DNA of 64,000 bases from Acidaminobacter sp964416305 (GTDB lineage Bacteria > Bacillota > Clostridia > Peptostreptococcales > Acidaminobacteraceae), in the NCBI GenBank assembly GCA_964416305.1, contig CAYQDM010000011.1, positions 49,683 to 113,682 on the forward strand, in the 5' to 3' direction. The notes below the pieces were generated by a model, which was not told the DNA's origin, did no database searches, and saw nothing but the letters and a program-made list of their open reading frames with translations. This document shows positions 1-7,925 of the stretch, in pieces (the first letter of the stretch is position 1; each line of letters begins with the position of its first letter). A program made the position numbers and the translations under genes.

Positions 1-355
1 ATAATTTATCTGCCAGGATAATGAGCTTAGCGTCCAAATTGCCTGGTTGGCTGACTTTTTCGATCATGGCCTGTTTTCTGACGCTCCAGGCTTGGGATTT
101 GTCATACTCCGAGCAAAAGGCGACCAAGGCGGCGACGTCTGAGCCAAACTGTGCGGCCACTTCATCAAGCGTCCAAATTGTGTCTTCGACAACATCATGC
201 AGCAAAGCGGCAATGACCACGCTTTCGTCAGCGCCCCACTTCGAAACCATAAGGGATACTTCGATGGGATGCACAGCGTAGGGATCTCCGTCCAACTTGC
301 GGATCTGGCCTTGATGTGCCTTCATGATAGTGTGAATGGCTTCATAGAGTTTCAT
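1..355 (-). CDS. HD-domain hydrolase, RelA/SpoT (MESH1) type, partial
   Basis: Only the first 118 codons are in the window; the gene runs off its left edge. The start at 355 is chosen because an AGGAGG sits about 8 nt upstream on the minus strand. Visible motifs are an early H (KAHQGQIRK), HPIEV near residue 29, and the metal-binding HD of LLHDVVEDT near residue 53. This is the pattern of (p)ppGpp hydrolase-like HD proteins. Stand-alone HD proteins of this family hydrolyse (p)ppGpp or NADPH. The synthetase and regulatory domains of a full RelA/SpoT cannot be judged because the C-terminus is missing. It is divergent from the transketolase gene on the right. Confidence 0.8.
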   Translation of the reverse strand, partial: MKLYEAIHTIMKAHQGQIRKLDGDPYAVHPIEVSLMVSKWGADESVVIAALLHDVVEDTIWTLDEVAAQFGSDVAALVAFCSEYDKSQAWSVRKQAMIEKVSQPGNLDAKLIILADKL

Positions 356-480
356 GGCAGTGACGCCTCCTGACAAGGTTGATCAAAATGTCCCAACCAT
401 TTCATTATACGCCTTTCAGTTGAAGTTTCAAAGTTCTGAGATGGTGTATATATAAAAGAGATTCATTGGGAGGTGTCAAT

Positions 481-2472
481 ATGTACGCAATGGACCAAGA
501 AGTCATTAAAACCATTCGCCTGTTGTCAGCGGATGCGGTTGAAAAAGCAAATTCGGGTCATCCCGGGCTTCCTATGGGTGCGGCATCAATGGCCTATGTC
601 CTTTGGAAGGACTTTTTGAAAGGCAGCGCGACAGATCCGCATTGGGCTGATCGCGATCGATTCGTTCTTTCCGCGGGCCACGGCTCCGCTCTTCTGTACA
701 GTCTTCTCCACCTGTTCGGTTATCAAGTCACGCTGGAGGACCTGAAGAAATTTCGCCAGATTGGGAGCATTACCCCAGGTCATCCTGAGTTCGATGTGAC
801 ACCGGGGGTTGAAACGACCACCGGACCACTGGGGCAGGGCTTTGGCAATGCCGTCGGTATGGCTGTCGCAGAAATGAGGCTGGCTGAAGAATTCAACACT
901 CAGGACTTCAACCTGATAGATCACTACACTTATGTTTTGGCGGGTGATGGCGACCTGATGGAAGGGGTCGCCTCTGAAGCGGCATCCCTTGCCGGGCACC
1001 TGAGGCTTGGGAAACTGATCGTTCTCTATGATGATAACGGGATTACCATTGACGGTGGTACGGAAATCGCTTTTACGGAGGATGTCCAAAAGCGCTTTGA
1101 TGCTTATGGCTGGCACGTTTCAAAGGTAGAGGACGGCAATGACTTGAAGGCCATTCACAACGCGATTCGTGAGGCCAGGCTGGATACTTCGAGGCCGTCG
1201 CTGATTTCGGTTAAGACGACCATCGGCTACGGCAGTCCAAATAAGGCGGGAAAATCCGCTGCCCACGGCGCGCCGCTCGGTTCTGAGGAGCTTGCTATGA
1301 CGAAGCTGCATATGGAGGCGGATCCGGATGAGTTTTTCAATGTGCCTGAAGAGGTGCTCGCCTACATGAATGACATTATTGACCGTCGGGAGATCGACAG
1401 GTTTATGTGGGAGGAAAAAGTCGAAGCCTATATCCTGAATTACCCCGACAAGGCTGCGCAGTGGAAGCAGTGGTTTGATTATGAACTGATGCATGACAGT
1501 TTTGACGCGGCGTCCTTCTACAAGCTCTTTGACAAAGCGGATGCGACGCGCAGCATTGGCGGAGAGGTCATGAACGCACTGGTCAGGCTGGCGCCGAACC
1601 TGATGGGAGGCTCTGCGGACCTCAACAGTTCCACGAAGACTTATCTGAAGGGCAAGGGTGACTTCAGCCGGATGAACCGCGGTGGCGCGAATGTCAGCTT
1701 TGGCGTCAGAGAGCATGCCATGGGCGCGATTCTGAATGGCATGGCGCTTCATGGTGGGCTTCGGGTCTTTGGGTCCACATTCCTGGTTTTTGCCGATTAT
1801 ATGAAGCCTGCGATACGCTTGTCTGCAATTATGGGCGTGCCTGTCGTTTACGTCTTCACCCACGACAGCATAGCAGTCGGCGAAGACGGGCCGACGCACC
1901 AGCCAATCGAACACCTTCTGCTGCTCAGGTCTATACCGAACTTATTTGTTTATCGACCGGCGGATGGGATCGAGACCGCTGCGAGCTGGATCGAGATTTT
2001 GAAGCGCGTCGAAGGACCGTCAGCGCTGATCTTGACCCGGCAGACCCTCGGCAGCCTTGGAGAGCGGGATCCGCAGGTCGATCGGGGGGCATATGTGATC
2101 TTATCTGAAGAGGGTGAAAAGCCGGAGCTGATTTTGATGGCGACGGGCTCTGAAGTGGAATTGGCTGTGAAAGCGGCAATGAAACTCAGGGCGCTTGGAA
2201 AGGATCCGAGAGTTGTCAGTATGCCTTGTGTAGAGCAGTTTCTCGAGCAGAGCCCGGCTTATATTGAAACAGTTCTCCCCAAAACGGTCGAGAAGCGAAT
2301 CTCCATTGAAATGGGCAGAACGCTTGGTTGGGAACGTTTTGTGGGTCTTGGTGGCTTGACCATAGGCATCGACCGTTTTGGAGAGTCCGGACCGGGAGAG
2401 GCCGTCGTGACTCATTTTGGATTTACCCCAGACAAAGTAGCGGATCGTATCCTCGCGTACCTTGCAAAGTAA
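481..2472 (+). CDS. tkt: Transketolase (full length)
   Basis: The 663-aa protein has the usual length of a one-chain transketolase. It moves two-carbon units between ketose and aldose phosphates in the non-oxidative pentose phosphate pathway, using thiamine diphosphate. The sequence shows GHPGLPMG near residue 27, the TPP-binding GDGDLMEG near 154, the GVREHAMG segment of the pyrimidine domain, and a C-terminal transketolase domain (GLGGLTIG). A TTG at 466 also opens the frame, but the ATG at 481 follows GGGAGG at the right spacing and is preferred. The gene stands alone with its own terminator. A second, split transketolase is encoded at 16391-18161. Confidence 0.95.
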   Translation: MYAMDQEVIKTIRLLSADAVEKANSGHPGLPMGAASMAYVLWKDFLKGSATDPHWADRDRFVLSAGHGSALLYSLLHLFGYQVTLEDLKKFRQIGSITPGHPEFDVTPGVETTTGPLGQGFGNAVGMAVAEMRLAEEFNTQDFNLIDHYTYVLAGDGDLMEGVASEAASLAGHLRLGKLIVLYDDNGITIDGGTEIAFTEDVQKRFDAYGWHVSKVEDGNDLKAIHNAIREARLDTSRPSLISVKTTIGYGSPNKAGKSAAHGAPLGSEELAMTKLHMEADPDEFFNVPEEVLAYMNDIIDRREIDRFMWEEKVEAYILNYPDKAAQWKQWFDYELMHDSFDAASFYKLFDKADATRSIGGEVMNALVRLAPNLMGGSADLNSSTKTYLKGKGDFSRMNRGGANVSFGVREHAMGAILNGMALHGGLRVFGSTFLVFADYMKPAIRLSAIMGVPVVYVFTHDSIAVGEDGPTHQPIEHLLLLRSIPNLFVYRPADGIETAASWIEILKRVEGPSALILTRQTLGSLGERDPQVDRGAYVILSEEGEKPELILMATGSEVELAVKAAMKLRALGKDPRVVSMPCVEQFLEQSPAYIETVLPKTVEKRISIEMGRTLGWERFVGLGGLTIGIDRFGESGPGEAVVTHFGFTPDKVADRILAYLAK

Positions 2473-2494
2473 ACACAACTTGAGGTATCATAGG

Positions 2495-2530
2495 AAACGG
2501 CTTCCATGTGATGGCGGCCGTTTCTTTTGC
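2495..2530 (+). terminator. Rho-independent terminator of tkt
   Basis: The arms GAAACGGC and GCCGTTTC enclose a 15-nt loop and are followed by TTTT. Confidence 0.75.
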
Positions 2531-2583
2531 ATTTTTAAAGGCTGGGGTTTTCCGGTCGTATTTGGAATTTGGAGGTGTGTCGT

Positions 2584-2946
2584 TTGAAGTATTTCATGGC
2601 GTTCGGGCTGATTTGGCTGATGTTTGAAGCCGGAAACGCGCTGAGTCGTCTGATCGAACCCATTATTTTAATCCCCGGGAGCATTCTCGGTATGCTGATG
2701 CTGTTTGTGCTGCTCATGACAGGCCTGGTGAAAATGGAATGGCTCACGCCTGTGACAGGTCTGTTCCTGAAACATATGAGCTTTTTCTTTATTCCGCTGG
2801 GCGTAGGATTTCTTGGGGCGGTGGATTTGATCGCACCCATCTGGATGGAGATGACTTTTCTGCTGATCCTGTCCAACCTGGCGGTGCTGATTGGAGTCGG
2901 CTGGATTGTGCAGTGGCTTGCGAACAGAGAGAAGGTGCGCCCGTGA
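2584..2946 (+). CDS. lrgA: LrgA/CidA-family holin-like protein
   Basis: This 120-aa, very hydrophobic protein has about four predicted membrane segments and the family pattern IPGSILGMLML near residue 35 and FIPLGVGF near 70. LrgA/CidA proteins are holin-like membrane proteins linked to murein hydrolase control, cell lysis and pyruvate/acetate-linked physiology. The TTG at 2584 is chosen over the TTG at 2569 because GGAGG lies 8 nt before it. The stop overlaps the lrgB start (GTGA), so the two are translationally coupled, as in the usual lrgAB operon. The usual LytSR-type regulator is not in the window. Confidence 0.85.
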   Translation: MKYFMAFGLIWLMFEAGNALSRLIEPIILIPGSILGMLMLFVLLMTGLVKMEWLTPVTGLFLKHMSFFFIPLGVGFLGAVDLIAPIWMEMTFLLILSNLAVLIGVGWIVQWLANREKVRP

Positions 2947-3647
2947 CAGCGGTTTTGTCTGAGTTTCCCGTACTGGCTTTGGTCTGGGGCGCGACGCTTG
3001 CGGCCTATGCTATTGGATGGTGGTTGAGCGGACGCATCCGTCTGTCCCTGCTCAATCCATTCCTGATTGGGACTTTGCTGGTGATTGGCGGAATCCTGCT
3101 GTTTCGACTTCCTTATGAGCCTTACAACCAGGCGGGCAAGACGGTGACCTGGTTCCTGGGGCCGGTGGTGGTCATGTTGGCAGTCCCGCTCTATCAAAGC
3201 CGCAAAACCCTGATGACGCATCTTCTGCCAATTACTGCGGGCATTGCGTCGGGCATTGCGATCTCGGCGGGCACGGTTTACGGGTTTTCCAAAGCCTTTG
3301 GCCTGTCGCCGGAGATAATCGTCTCGCTGATGCCGAAGTCCATTACCAATCCCATGGCTATTGAGGTGACCAAGATGTTTGGGGGGATTACCTCCATTAC
3401 TGTGGCTTCGGTGATCATCACCGGGGTGTTTGGCGCTTCTGTGTCCACTGCTGTATTCAGGGCGGCGCGCATTCACAATGATACTGCCAAGGGGATCGCC
3501 CTCGGGGCGGCTTCCCATGGGGTCGGCACCGCGAAAGCGATCGAGATCAGCAGCGAAGCCGGGGCGGCGAGCGGCCTCTCAATGGGGTTGACCGGTGTGG
3601 TGACGGTGCTGCTGGCCAGTCTGATCCGGAGTCTGCTGGGTGCATAA
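2943..3647 (+). CDS. lrgB: LrgB-family membrane protein
   Basis: This 234-aa multi-pass membrane protein is the partner of LrgA. It shows the LrgB hallmarks NPFLIGTLLVI near residue 29, FLGPVVVMLAVPLY near 70, LMPKSITNPMAIE near 125 and ASHGVGTAKAIE near 190. The GTG start overlaps the lrgA stop by 4 nt. An upstream in-frame extension starting at 2739 lies inside lrgA and is rejected. LrgB homologues are proposed to work with LrgA in murein hydrolase regulation or in pyruvate/glycolate transport. Which role applies here cannot be told from sequence. Confidence 0.9.
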   Translation: MTAVLSEFPVLALVWGATLAAYAIGWWLSGRIRLSLLNPFLIGTLLVIGGILLFRLPYEPYNQAGKTVTWFLGPVVVMLAVPLYQSRKTLMTHLLPITAGIASGIAISAGTVYGFSKAFGLSPEIIVSLMPKSITNPMAIEVTKMFGGITSITVASVIITGVFGASVSTAVFRAARIHNDTAKGIALGAASHGVGTAKAIEISSEAGAASGLSMGLTGVVTVLLASLIRSLLGA

Positions 3648-3658
3648 AGCAAGGACGG

Positions 3659-3699
3659 TGTGCCGATGGTCGTTCAAATGACCATCGGCACATTTTTTA
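3659..3699 (+). terminator. Terminator of lrgAB
   Basis: The 13-bp arms TGTGCCGATGGTC and GACCATCGGCACA enclose an 8-nt loop and are followed by TTTTTT. The core GCCGATGGT recurs as inverted repeats at 30028-30056 and 40328-40362. Confidence 0.9.
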
Positions 3700-3721
3700 A
3701 ATTGTGTCTGAATTGTAGTGA

Positions 3722-3835
3722 GTGACAGGCACTCAAACATACTTGGTGACAGGCACTCACTCAACAGACGTGCACCTCGCTGCGCGTGTAAAATTAACTC
3801 AACAGACGTGTACCTCGCTGCGCCACAAACCACGC
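3722..3835. repeat. Short tandem repeats upstream of assembly gap
   Basis: GTGACAGGCACTCA occurs at 3722 and 3746, a 24-bp period. CTCAACAGACGTG(C/T)ACCTCGCTGCGC occurs at 3760 and 3798, a 38-bp period. The phrase CTTGGTGACAGG is shared with the 24-bp array at 42493. No convincing coding region is present. Confidence 0.75.
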
Positions 3836-3859
3836 TGCGCGTGATTTATGGCTGCGCTT

Positions 3860-4179
3860 CGGTCACGGGCTGCGCCCTATACAAACAGTGAACATACCAA
3901 ACTTCAGAGAGCAANNNNNNNNNNNNNNNNNNNNNNNNNNNNNNNNNNNNNNNNNNNNNNNNNNNNNNNNNNNNNNNNNNNNNNNNNNNNNNNNNNNNNN
4001 NNNNNNNNNNNNNNGCTCTCTTCAGTATGGTATGTTCACTGTTTGTGCACGTCTGTTAGCCTTCGCGGACGGTCACGGGCTGCACCCCATACAAAGAAAA
4101 ATAATCCCGTTCTTCAGAGAGCAAGCTCTCTTCAGTATGGTATGTTCACTGTTTGTGCACGTCTGTTAGCCTTCGCGGA
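3860..4179. repeat. Direct and inverted repeat array spanning the gap
   Basis: A 55-bp block starting GCTCTCTTCAGTATGG is present at 4015-4069 and 4125-4179, 110 bp apart. CTTCAGAGAGCAA occurs at 3902 and 4112, and CGGTCACGGGCTGC at 3860 and 4070. The left side (AAACAGTGAACATACC, about 3882) is the reverse complement of GGTATGTTCACTGTTT on the right, so the gap lies inside a large inverted repeat. Two open frames spanning the N run are repeat artefacts. Confidence 0.85.
3915..4014. other. 100-N assembly gap
   Basis: Exactly 100 N, which looks like a placeholder for a gap of unknown true size. It is flanked by repeats that would collapse or fold back on themselves. Confidence 0.99.
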
Positions 4180-4387
4180 TATTTTTTTTCGAAGCTAAAG
4201 CAATAGATTTCCACAATTTGGCCAGCCTATAATAAGGTCTCCGGGGACTTGTCCACAGATTTGAGAGGGCGATTTGAACGTTTGGATGACCTTGATTTTA
4301 CAGCCTTAATTTGGTAGGATAAGTTCAAAGATCAAACGGTCACCGCACTCCCGCTTGAACAGGGTGGGGGATTTTTTCGGCTATAAC
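4180..4387. other. Untranslated region before nrdD, no element recognised
   Basis: A TATAAT lies at 4228-4233 without a convincing -35 box. A GC-rich stretch near 4348-4370, ending in TTTTTT, might fold weakly. I looked for a cobalamin riboswitch and other known riboswitches here and recognised none. Confidence 0.5.
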
Positions 4388-4434
4388 GTTCTATATATAG
4401 TGTATACATTCTAAAAACATTCTACATATTGTGT
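4388..4434 (+). promoter_or_regulatory. Tandem NrdR boxes
   Basis: Two similar 16-mers, GTTCTATATATAGTGT (4388) and ATTCTACATATTGTGT (4419), begin 31 bp apart, three helical turns. They resemble the NrdR consensus (roughly acaCwATATwTwGTGT). NrdR is the ATP-cone repressor of ribonucleotide reductase operons and classically binds two boxes at this spacing. The second box ends 19 nt before the nrdD start. Confidence 0.75.
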
Positions 4435-4453
4435 TGGGAGGCTTGCCAGGACT

Positions 4454-6562
4454 ATGATGACGAGTATTGAAAAGCGCAACGGAGAGATCGTTTTTTTTGA
4501 TCGATCCAAGATTGAACAAGCAGTCTTGAAGGCGCTGGTCGCCACGCATCCCCAAAGATCGAGGAGCAGTCTGAAGAAACTTTCAGAGGTCGTGACGGAC
4601 TATGTGGTCGAGGCAGCAGGGAACCGTGCTTTTGACGGTGGGATTCCAAAAGTTGAGGAAGTTCAGGATCTCGTTGAGAACACGCTGATGTCCATTGGCG
4701 AGCACGACACGGCGCGCACTTACATCAAATACCGCTATGAACACAAGAAGATTCGTGAGGAACGTCAGTCGGTCAAGGACATCCTCAATATGTTTGACGA
4801 TTATATTGGCAAAAGCGACTGGATGGTCCGTGAAAATTCCAACATGAGCTACAGCTTGCAGGGATTGAACAACCATATTATCGCCAAGGCATCCCAGATC
4901 TTCTGGCTGCACCATGTCTACGACGAAACCATTCGAAATGCCCATGTGAATGGGGATCTGCACATCCATGACCTCGGCCTGGTTTCGACCTACTGCTGTG
5001 GGTGGAGTCTTGAAGACTTGCTGCTGAGAGGCTTTGGCGGTGTTCCGGGCAAAGTGGAGTCAGGACCTCCGAACCATTTTGAGTCGGCACTGATGCAGGT
5101 GGTCAACTTCATCTATACCCTGCAGGGTGAAGCGGCGGGTGCTCAGGCAATTTCCAACTTTGATACGCTGCTGGCGCCTTTCGTTCGTCATGACAATCTG
5201 AGCTATGACGACGTTTATCAGGCTATGCAGGCTTTTGTCTTCAACATGAATATAGCGACGCGCGTAGGTTTCCAAACGCCGTTTTTCAACATCACCATGG
5301 ACAAAGAAGTGCCTTCCACCCATAAAGACCTCCCGGTCATCATAGGCGGGAAGCATCACTTTGACAAGGCTTACGGTGAGTATCAGGCAGAAATGGACAT
5401 GATCAATATGGCTTTTTGTGAGGTCATGATGGAGGGCGATGCCAAGGGACGCGTCTTCACCTTCCCAATTCCTACTTACAACATTACCCGCTCCTGGGAT
5501 TGGTCAAATCCGGTCACAGACAAGATCATGGAGATGACAGGAAAATTTGGCATTCCGTACTTCAGCAACTTTGTCAATTCGGATCTCGATCCGGAGGACG
5601 TTCGGTCCATGTGCTGCCGGCTCAGGCTGGACAATACTGAGCTGAGGCGACGTGGCGGCGGTTTGTTTGGCGCCAATCCAAAAACGGGATCGATCGGTGT
5701 CGTCACTATCAATATGGCGAGACTGGGCTATCTTTCCAGAGATTTTGATGAGCTCTGCGAGCGCCTCGAACGACTGATGGAGATCGCGAAGTCATCTCTG
5801 GAATTGAAGCGCGACATTTTGGAGATCAATATGAAGCGGGGTCTGTATCCATATTCCAGATACTATCTACAGGACATTTACGAGGGACATGGCGCGTATT
5901 GGTTTAACCATTTTGCGACCATCGGCCCAAATGGAATGAATGAGTGTATTCAGAACTTCACCAAAGGCAGGGAAGACATTACGACGGAAGCTGGACGCGC
6001 AATGGCGGAACGGGTACTGGACTTCATGAACGAAGTGCTGGTGCGGTTCCAGGTTTCGACGGGGCATCTTTACAACCTGGAGGCCAGCCCTGCTGAGGGG
6101 ACGGCTTACAGATTCGCGAGACTCGACACTGCGAAATATCCGGAGATCATCACGGCCGGCAAAGACGTGCCGTATTACACCAACAGCACTCAGCTCCCTG
6201 TAGGGTACACGCCGGATCTGTTTGATGCGCTGGATCACCAGGACAGCCTTCAGACGCGCTATACCGGCGGGACCGTGTTCCACGCCTTTATCCCTGAGAA
6301 GATCGACTCGAAAGAGGCGCTCAAATCTCTGATTCACAAGGTGTCAAGCCGCTACAGGCTGCCGTATTTCACCATCACACCTACCTTCAGCATTTGTCCG
6401 ACGCATAAATACCTTCGCGGCGAGCAAAAAACCTGTCCGGAGTGCGGCGAGGTTACAGAAGTCTGGTCGCGAGTTGTAGGGTATCACAGACCGGTTCAGA
6501 ACTGGAACGACGGCAAGCAGCAGGAGTATGAGGAGCGCGTCGAGTTTGAGGTGGCGAACTAA
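4454..6562 (+). CDS. nrdD: Anaerobic ribonucleoside-triphosphate reductase
   Basis: This 702-aa glycyl-radical enzyme makes deoxyribonucleotides from NTPs without oxygen. Residues 1-95 form an ATP-cone regulatory domain. The middle carries the catalytic barrel, including MCCRLRL near residue 386. A C-terminal zinc site is formed by C648, H651, C661 and C664, and the glycyl radical is at about G676 in RVVGYHRPVQNW. The start at 4454 has GGGAGG 12 nt upstream, slightly far; the ATG at 4457 is an alternative. Its stop overlaps the nrdG start by one base. Upstream NrdR boxes suggest dNTP-responsive repression. Confidence 0.97.
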   Translation: MMTSIEKRNGEIVFFDRSKIEQAVLKALVATHPQRSRSSLKKLSEVVTDYVVEAAGNRAFDGGIPKVEEVQDLVENTLMSIGEHDTARTYIKYRYEHKKIREERQSVKDILNMFDDYIGKSDWMVRENSNMSYSLQGLNNHIIAKASQIFWLHHVYDETIRNAHVNGDLHIHDLGLVSTYCCGWSLEDLLLRGFGGVPGKVESGPPNHFESALMQVVNFIYTLQGEAAGAQAISNFDTLLAPFVRHDNLSYDDVYQAMQAFVFNMNIATRVGFQTPFFNITMDKEVPSTHKDLPVIIGGKHHFDKAYGEYQAEMDMINMAFCEVMMEGDAKGRVFTFPIPTYNITRSWDWSNPVTDKIMEMTGKFGIPYFSNFVNSDLDPEDVRSMCCRLRLDNTELRRRGGGLFGANPKTGSIGVVTINMARLGYLSRDFDELCERLERLMEIAKSSLELKRDILEINMKRGLYPYSRYYLQDIYEGHGAYWFNHFATIGPNGMNECIQNFTKGREDITTEAGRAMAERVLDFMNEVLVRFQVSTGHLYNLEASPAEGTAYRFARLDTAKYPEIITAGKDVPYYTNSTQLPVGYTPDLFDALDHQDSLQTRYTGGTVFHAFIPEKIDSKEALKSLIHKVSSRYRLPYFTITPTFSICPTHKYLRGEQKTCPECGEVTEVWSRVVGYHRPVQNWNDGKQQEYEERVEFEVAN

Positions 6563-7269
6563 TGGAAACCATGACGATCGGGGGACTCATCAAGACGACG
6601 CTGATCGACTTTCCGGGCGAGGTCGCCACGGTACTGTTTGCAACGGGATGCAATTTCAATTGTCCGTACTGTCATAACCGGCCGCTGATTATGCCATCCG
6701 CTGAGACGCTGACCAAGGGCACTGTCATGGCACACCTGGAGAAACGGGTCGGGCTGAGTGACGGCGTGGTAATCAGCGGTGGAGAGCCTACGCTGCAGCC
6801 GGGACTTGAAGCCGCGGTCGTTGAGATTCGAAACCTGGGGTACAAGGTCAAACTGGATACCAACGGAACTCGGCCAGAGGTGCTGAAACGCCTGCTGGAC
6901 AGGGGACTTCTGGATTATGTGGCCATGGACGTGAAAAGCTCAGCGGACCGCCATGAGCGGGTTACCGGAGGTCATGCGAGGGATCGGGATGCCGTGGAGC
7001 AGAGCATGGATCTGCTGATGGGCTCAACGGTGGCGCACGAATTCAGGACAACGGTGGTCTTTCCTCTGCATGATTATGAAGAACTCAGGCGGATTGGGGA
7101 ACGCATGGCGGGAGCGGGTAGATGGGTACTGCAAGCTTATAAGCCAGCGCCTGCGATTCCTGAAAAAGAAGCGCTGACGACGCCCCCTATGGGCACTCTG
7201 GAAAGCTGGAAGAGTCAGCTTGAGCGCGACATTCCGGGTGTCAATATTGAATTGAGAACGGGTTATTAG
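6562..7269 (+). CDS. nrdG: Anaerobic RNR-activating radical SAM protein
   Basis: This 235-aa radical S-adenosylmethionine enzyme generates the glycyl radical on NrdD. The CxxxCxxC cluster motif is CNFNCPYC near residue 30, preceded by the TTLIDFPGEV segment typical of NrdG2-type activases; GGEPTLQ follows near 74. It starts within the nrdD stop (TAATG), a translational coupling that keeps enzyme and activase together. A terminator follows directly, so nrdDG is a closed two-gene operon. Confidence 0.95.
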   Translation: METMTIGGLIKTTLIDFPGEVATVLFATGCNFNCPYCHNRPLIMPSAETLTKGTVMAHLEKRVGLSDGVVISGGEPTLQPGLEAAVVEIRNLGYKVKLDTNGTRPEVLKRLLDRGLLDYVAMDVKSSADRHERVTGGHARDRDAVEQSMDLLMGSTVAHEFRTTVVFPLHDYEELRRIGERMAGAGRWVLQAYKPAPAIPEKEALTTPPMGTLESWKSQLERDIPGVNIELRTGY

Positions 7270-7286
7270 AAAGCAAGAAAGTTAAG

Positions 7287-7319
7287 GTCTCCGGGACATA
7301 GTTCCGGGGGCTTTTTTTT
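7287..7319 (+). terminator. Terminator of nrdDG
   Basis: GTCTCCGG pairs with CCGGGGGC, including G-U pairs, around a 9-nt loop and is followed by eight T. Confidence 0.85.
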
Positions 7320-7371
7320 CTGACGGATCAGGGGCTGCGAGCCTGAAGGGAAGGAAGCAGGTGTCTGCAGC

Positions 7372-7419
7372 TGGCGCCTATCACGTCTGGCGCCTATCAC
7401 GTCTGACGCCTATTGACCC
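7372..7419. repeat. 16-bp tandem repeat
   Basis: TGGCGCCTATCACGTC is present twice exactly, followed by a degenerate third unit (TGACGCCTATTGACCC), in the spacer between nrdG and acpS. Confidence 0.8.
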
Positions 7420-7541
7420 CAATTTCCTATTTCGAAGTATGGATATACAAATAAAATAAAAAAGATTATACTATAGGTGGCAAAAATGTGACTGCTTCAG
7501 GCTGCCGGAGAGACTGTGGCAGAGACTGCGGGAGGAATAAT

Positions 7542-7916
7542 ATGCTGACTGGCATTGGCACAGATTTGATTGAAATTGATAGAATCCGGCGCGCGATCTC
7601 GCGGCACAGCCGGTTTCTGGAACGTGTTTTTACAAAAAACGAACTCGTTTTTTTTGAATCCCGGGGCATGGACACAGCCAGTATAGCCGCGAATTTTGCC
7701 GGTAAGGAGGCAGTACTCAAGGTTTTGGGTACCGGCATTACGGGGTTGTCCTGGAAGGATATTGAGATCCTGAGGGAGACGTCCGGCAAGCCTTTTGTGA
7801 AGCTGACCGGCCCGGCAGCGGTCCTTGCCGAGCAATTGGAAATCAAAGAGATTCTGATCTCGCTTTCCCATTCGAAAACACATGCCTTGGCTTTTGCGAC
7901 AGGCTTAAGGAGGTAA
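7542..7916 (+). CDS. acpS: Holo-[acyl-carrier-protein] synthase
   Basis: This 124-aa protein transfers 4'-phosphopantetheine from CoA to the serine of acyl carrier protein. The family signatures are GIGTDLIEIDRI at the N-terminus, with the metal-binding Asp, and FAGKEAVLKVLGTG near residue 50, followed by ISLSHSKTHALA. The ATG at 7542 has GGGAGG upstream. An in-frame upstream extension from 7488 has no RBS and would add non-conserved sequence. It is the first gene of the acpS-nnr-alr cluster common in Firmicutes. Confidence 0.95.
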   Translation: MLTGIGTDLIEIDRIRRAISRHSRFLERVFTKNELVFFESRGMDTASIAANFAGKEAVLKVLGTGITGLSWKDIEILRETSGKPFVKLTGPAAVLAEQLEIKEILISLSHSKTHALAFATGLRR

Positions 7917-7925
7917 CATAAAATT

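Noticed and set aside
21..281. Plus-strand 86-aa open frame
   Set aside because: Antisense to the well-supported HD hydrolase on the minus strand; no ribosome binding site.
3848..4198. Frames running through the N gap
   Set aside because: Translation of repeats and unknown bases.
4180..4387. Riboswitch (for example cobalamin) upstream of nrdD
   Set aside because: No conserved riboswitch boxes seen; NrdR boxes explain the regulation.
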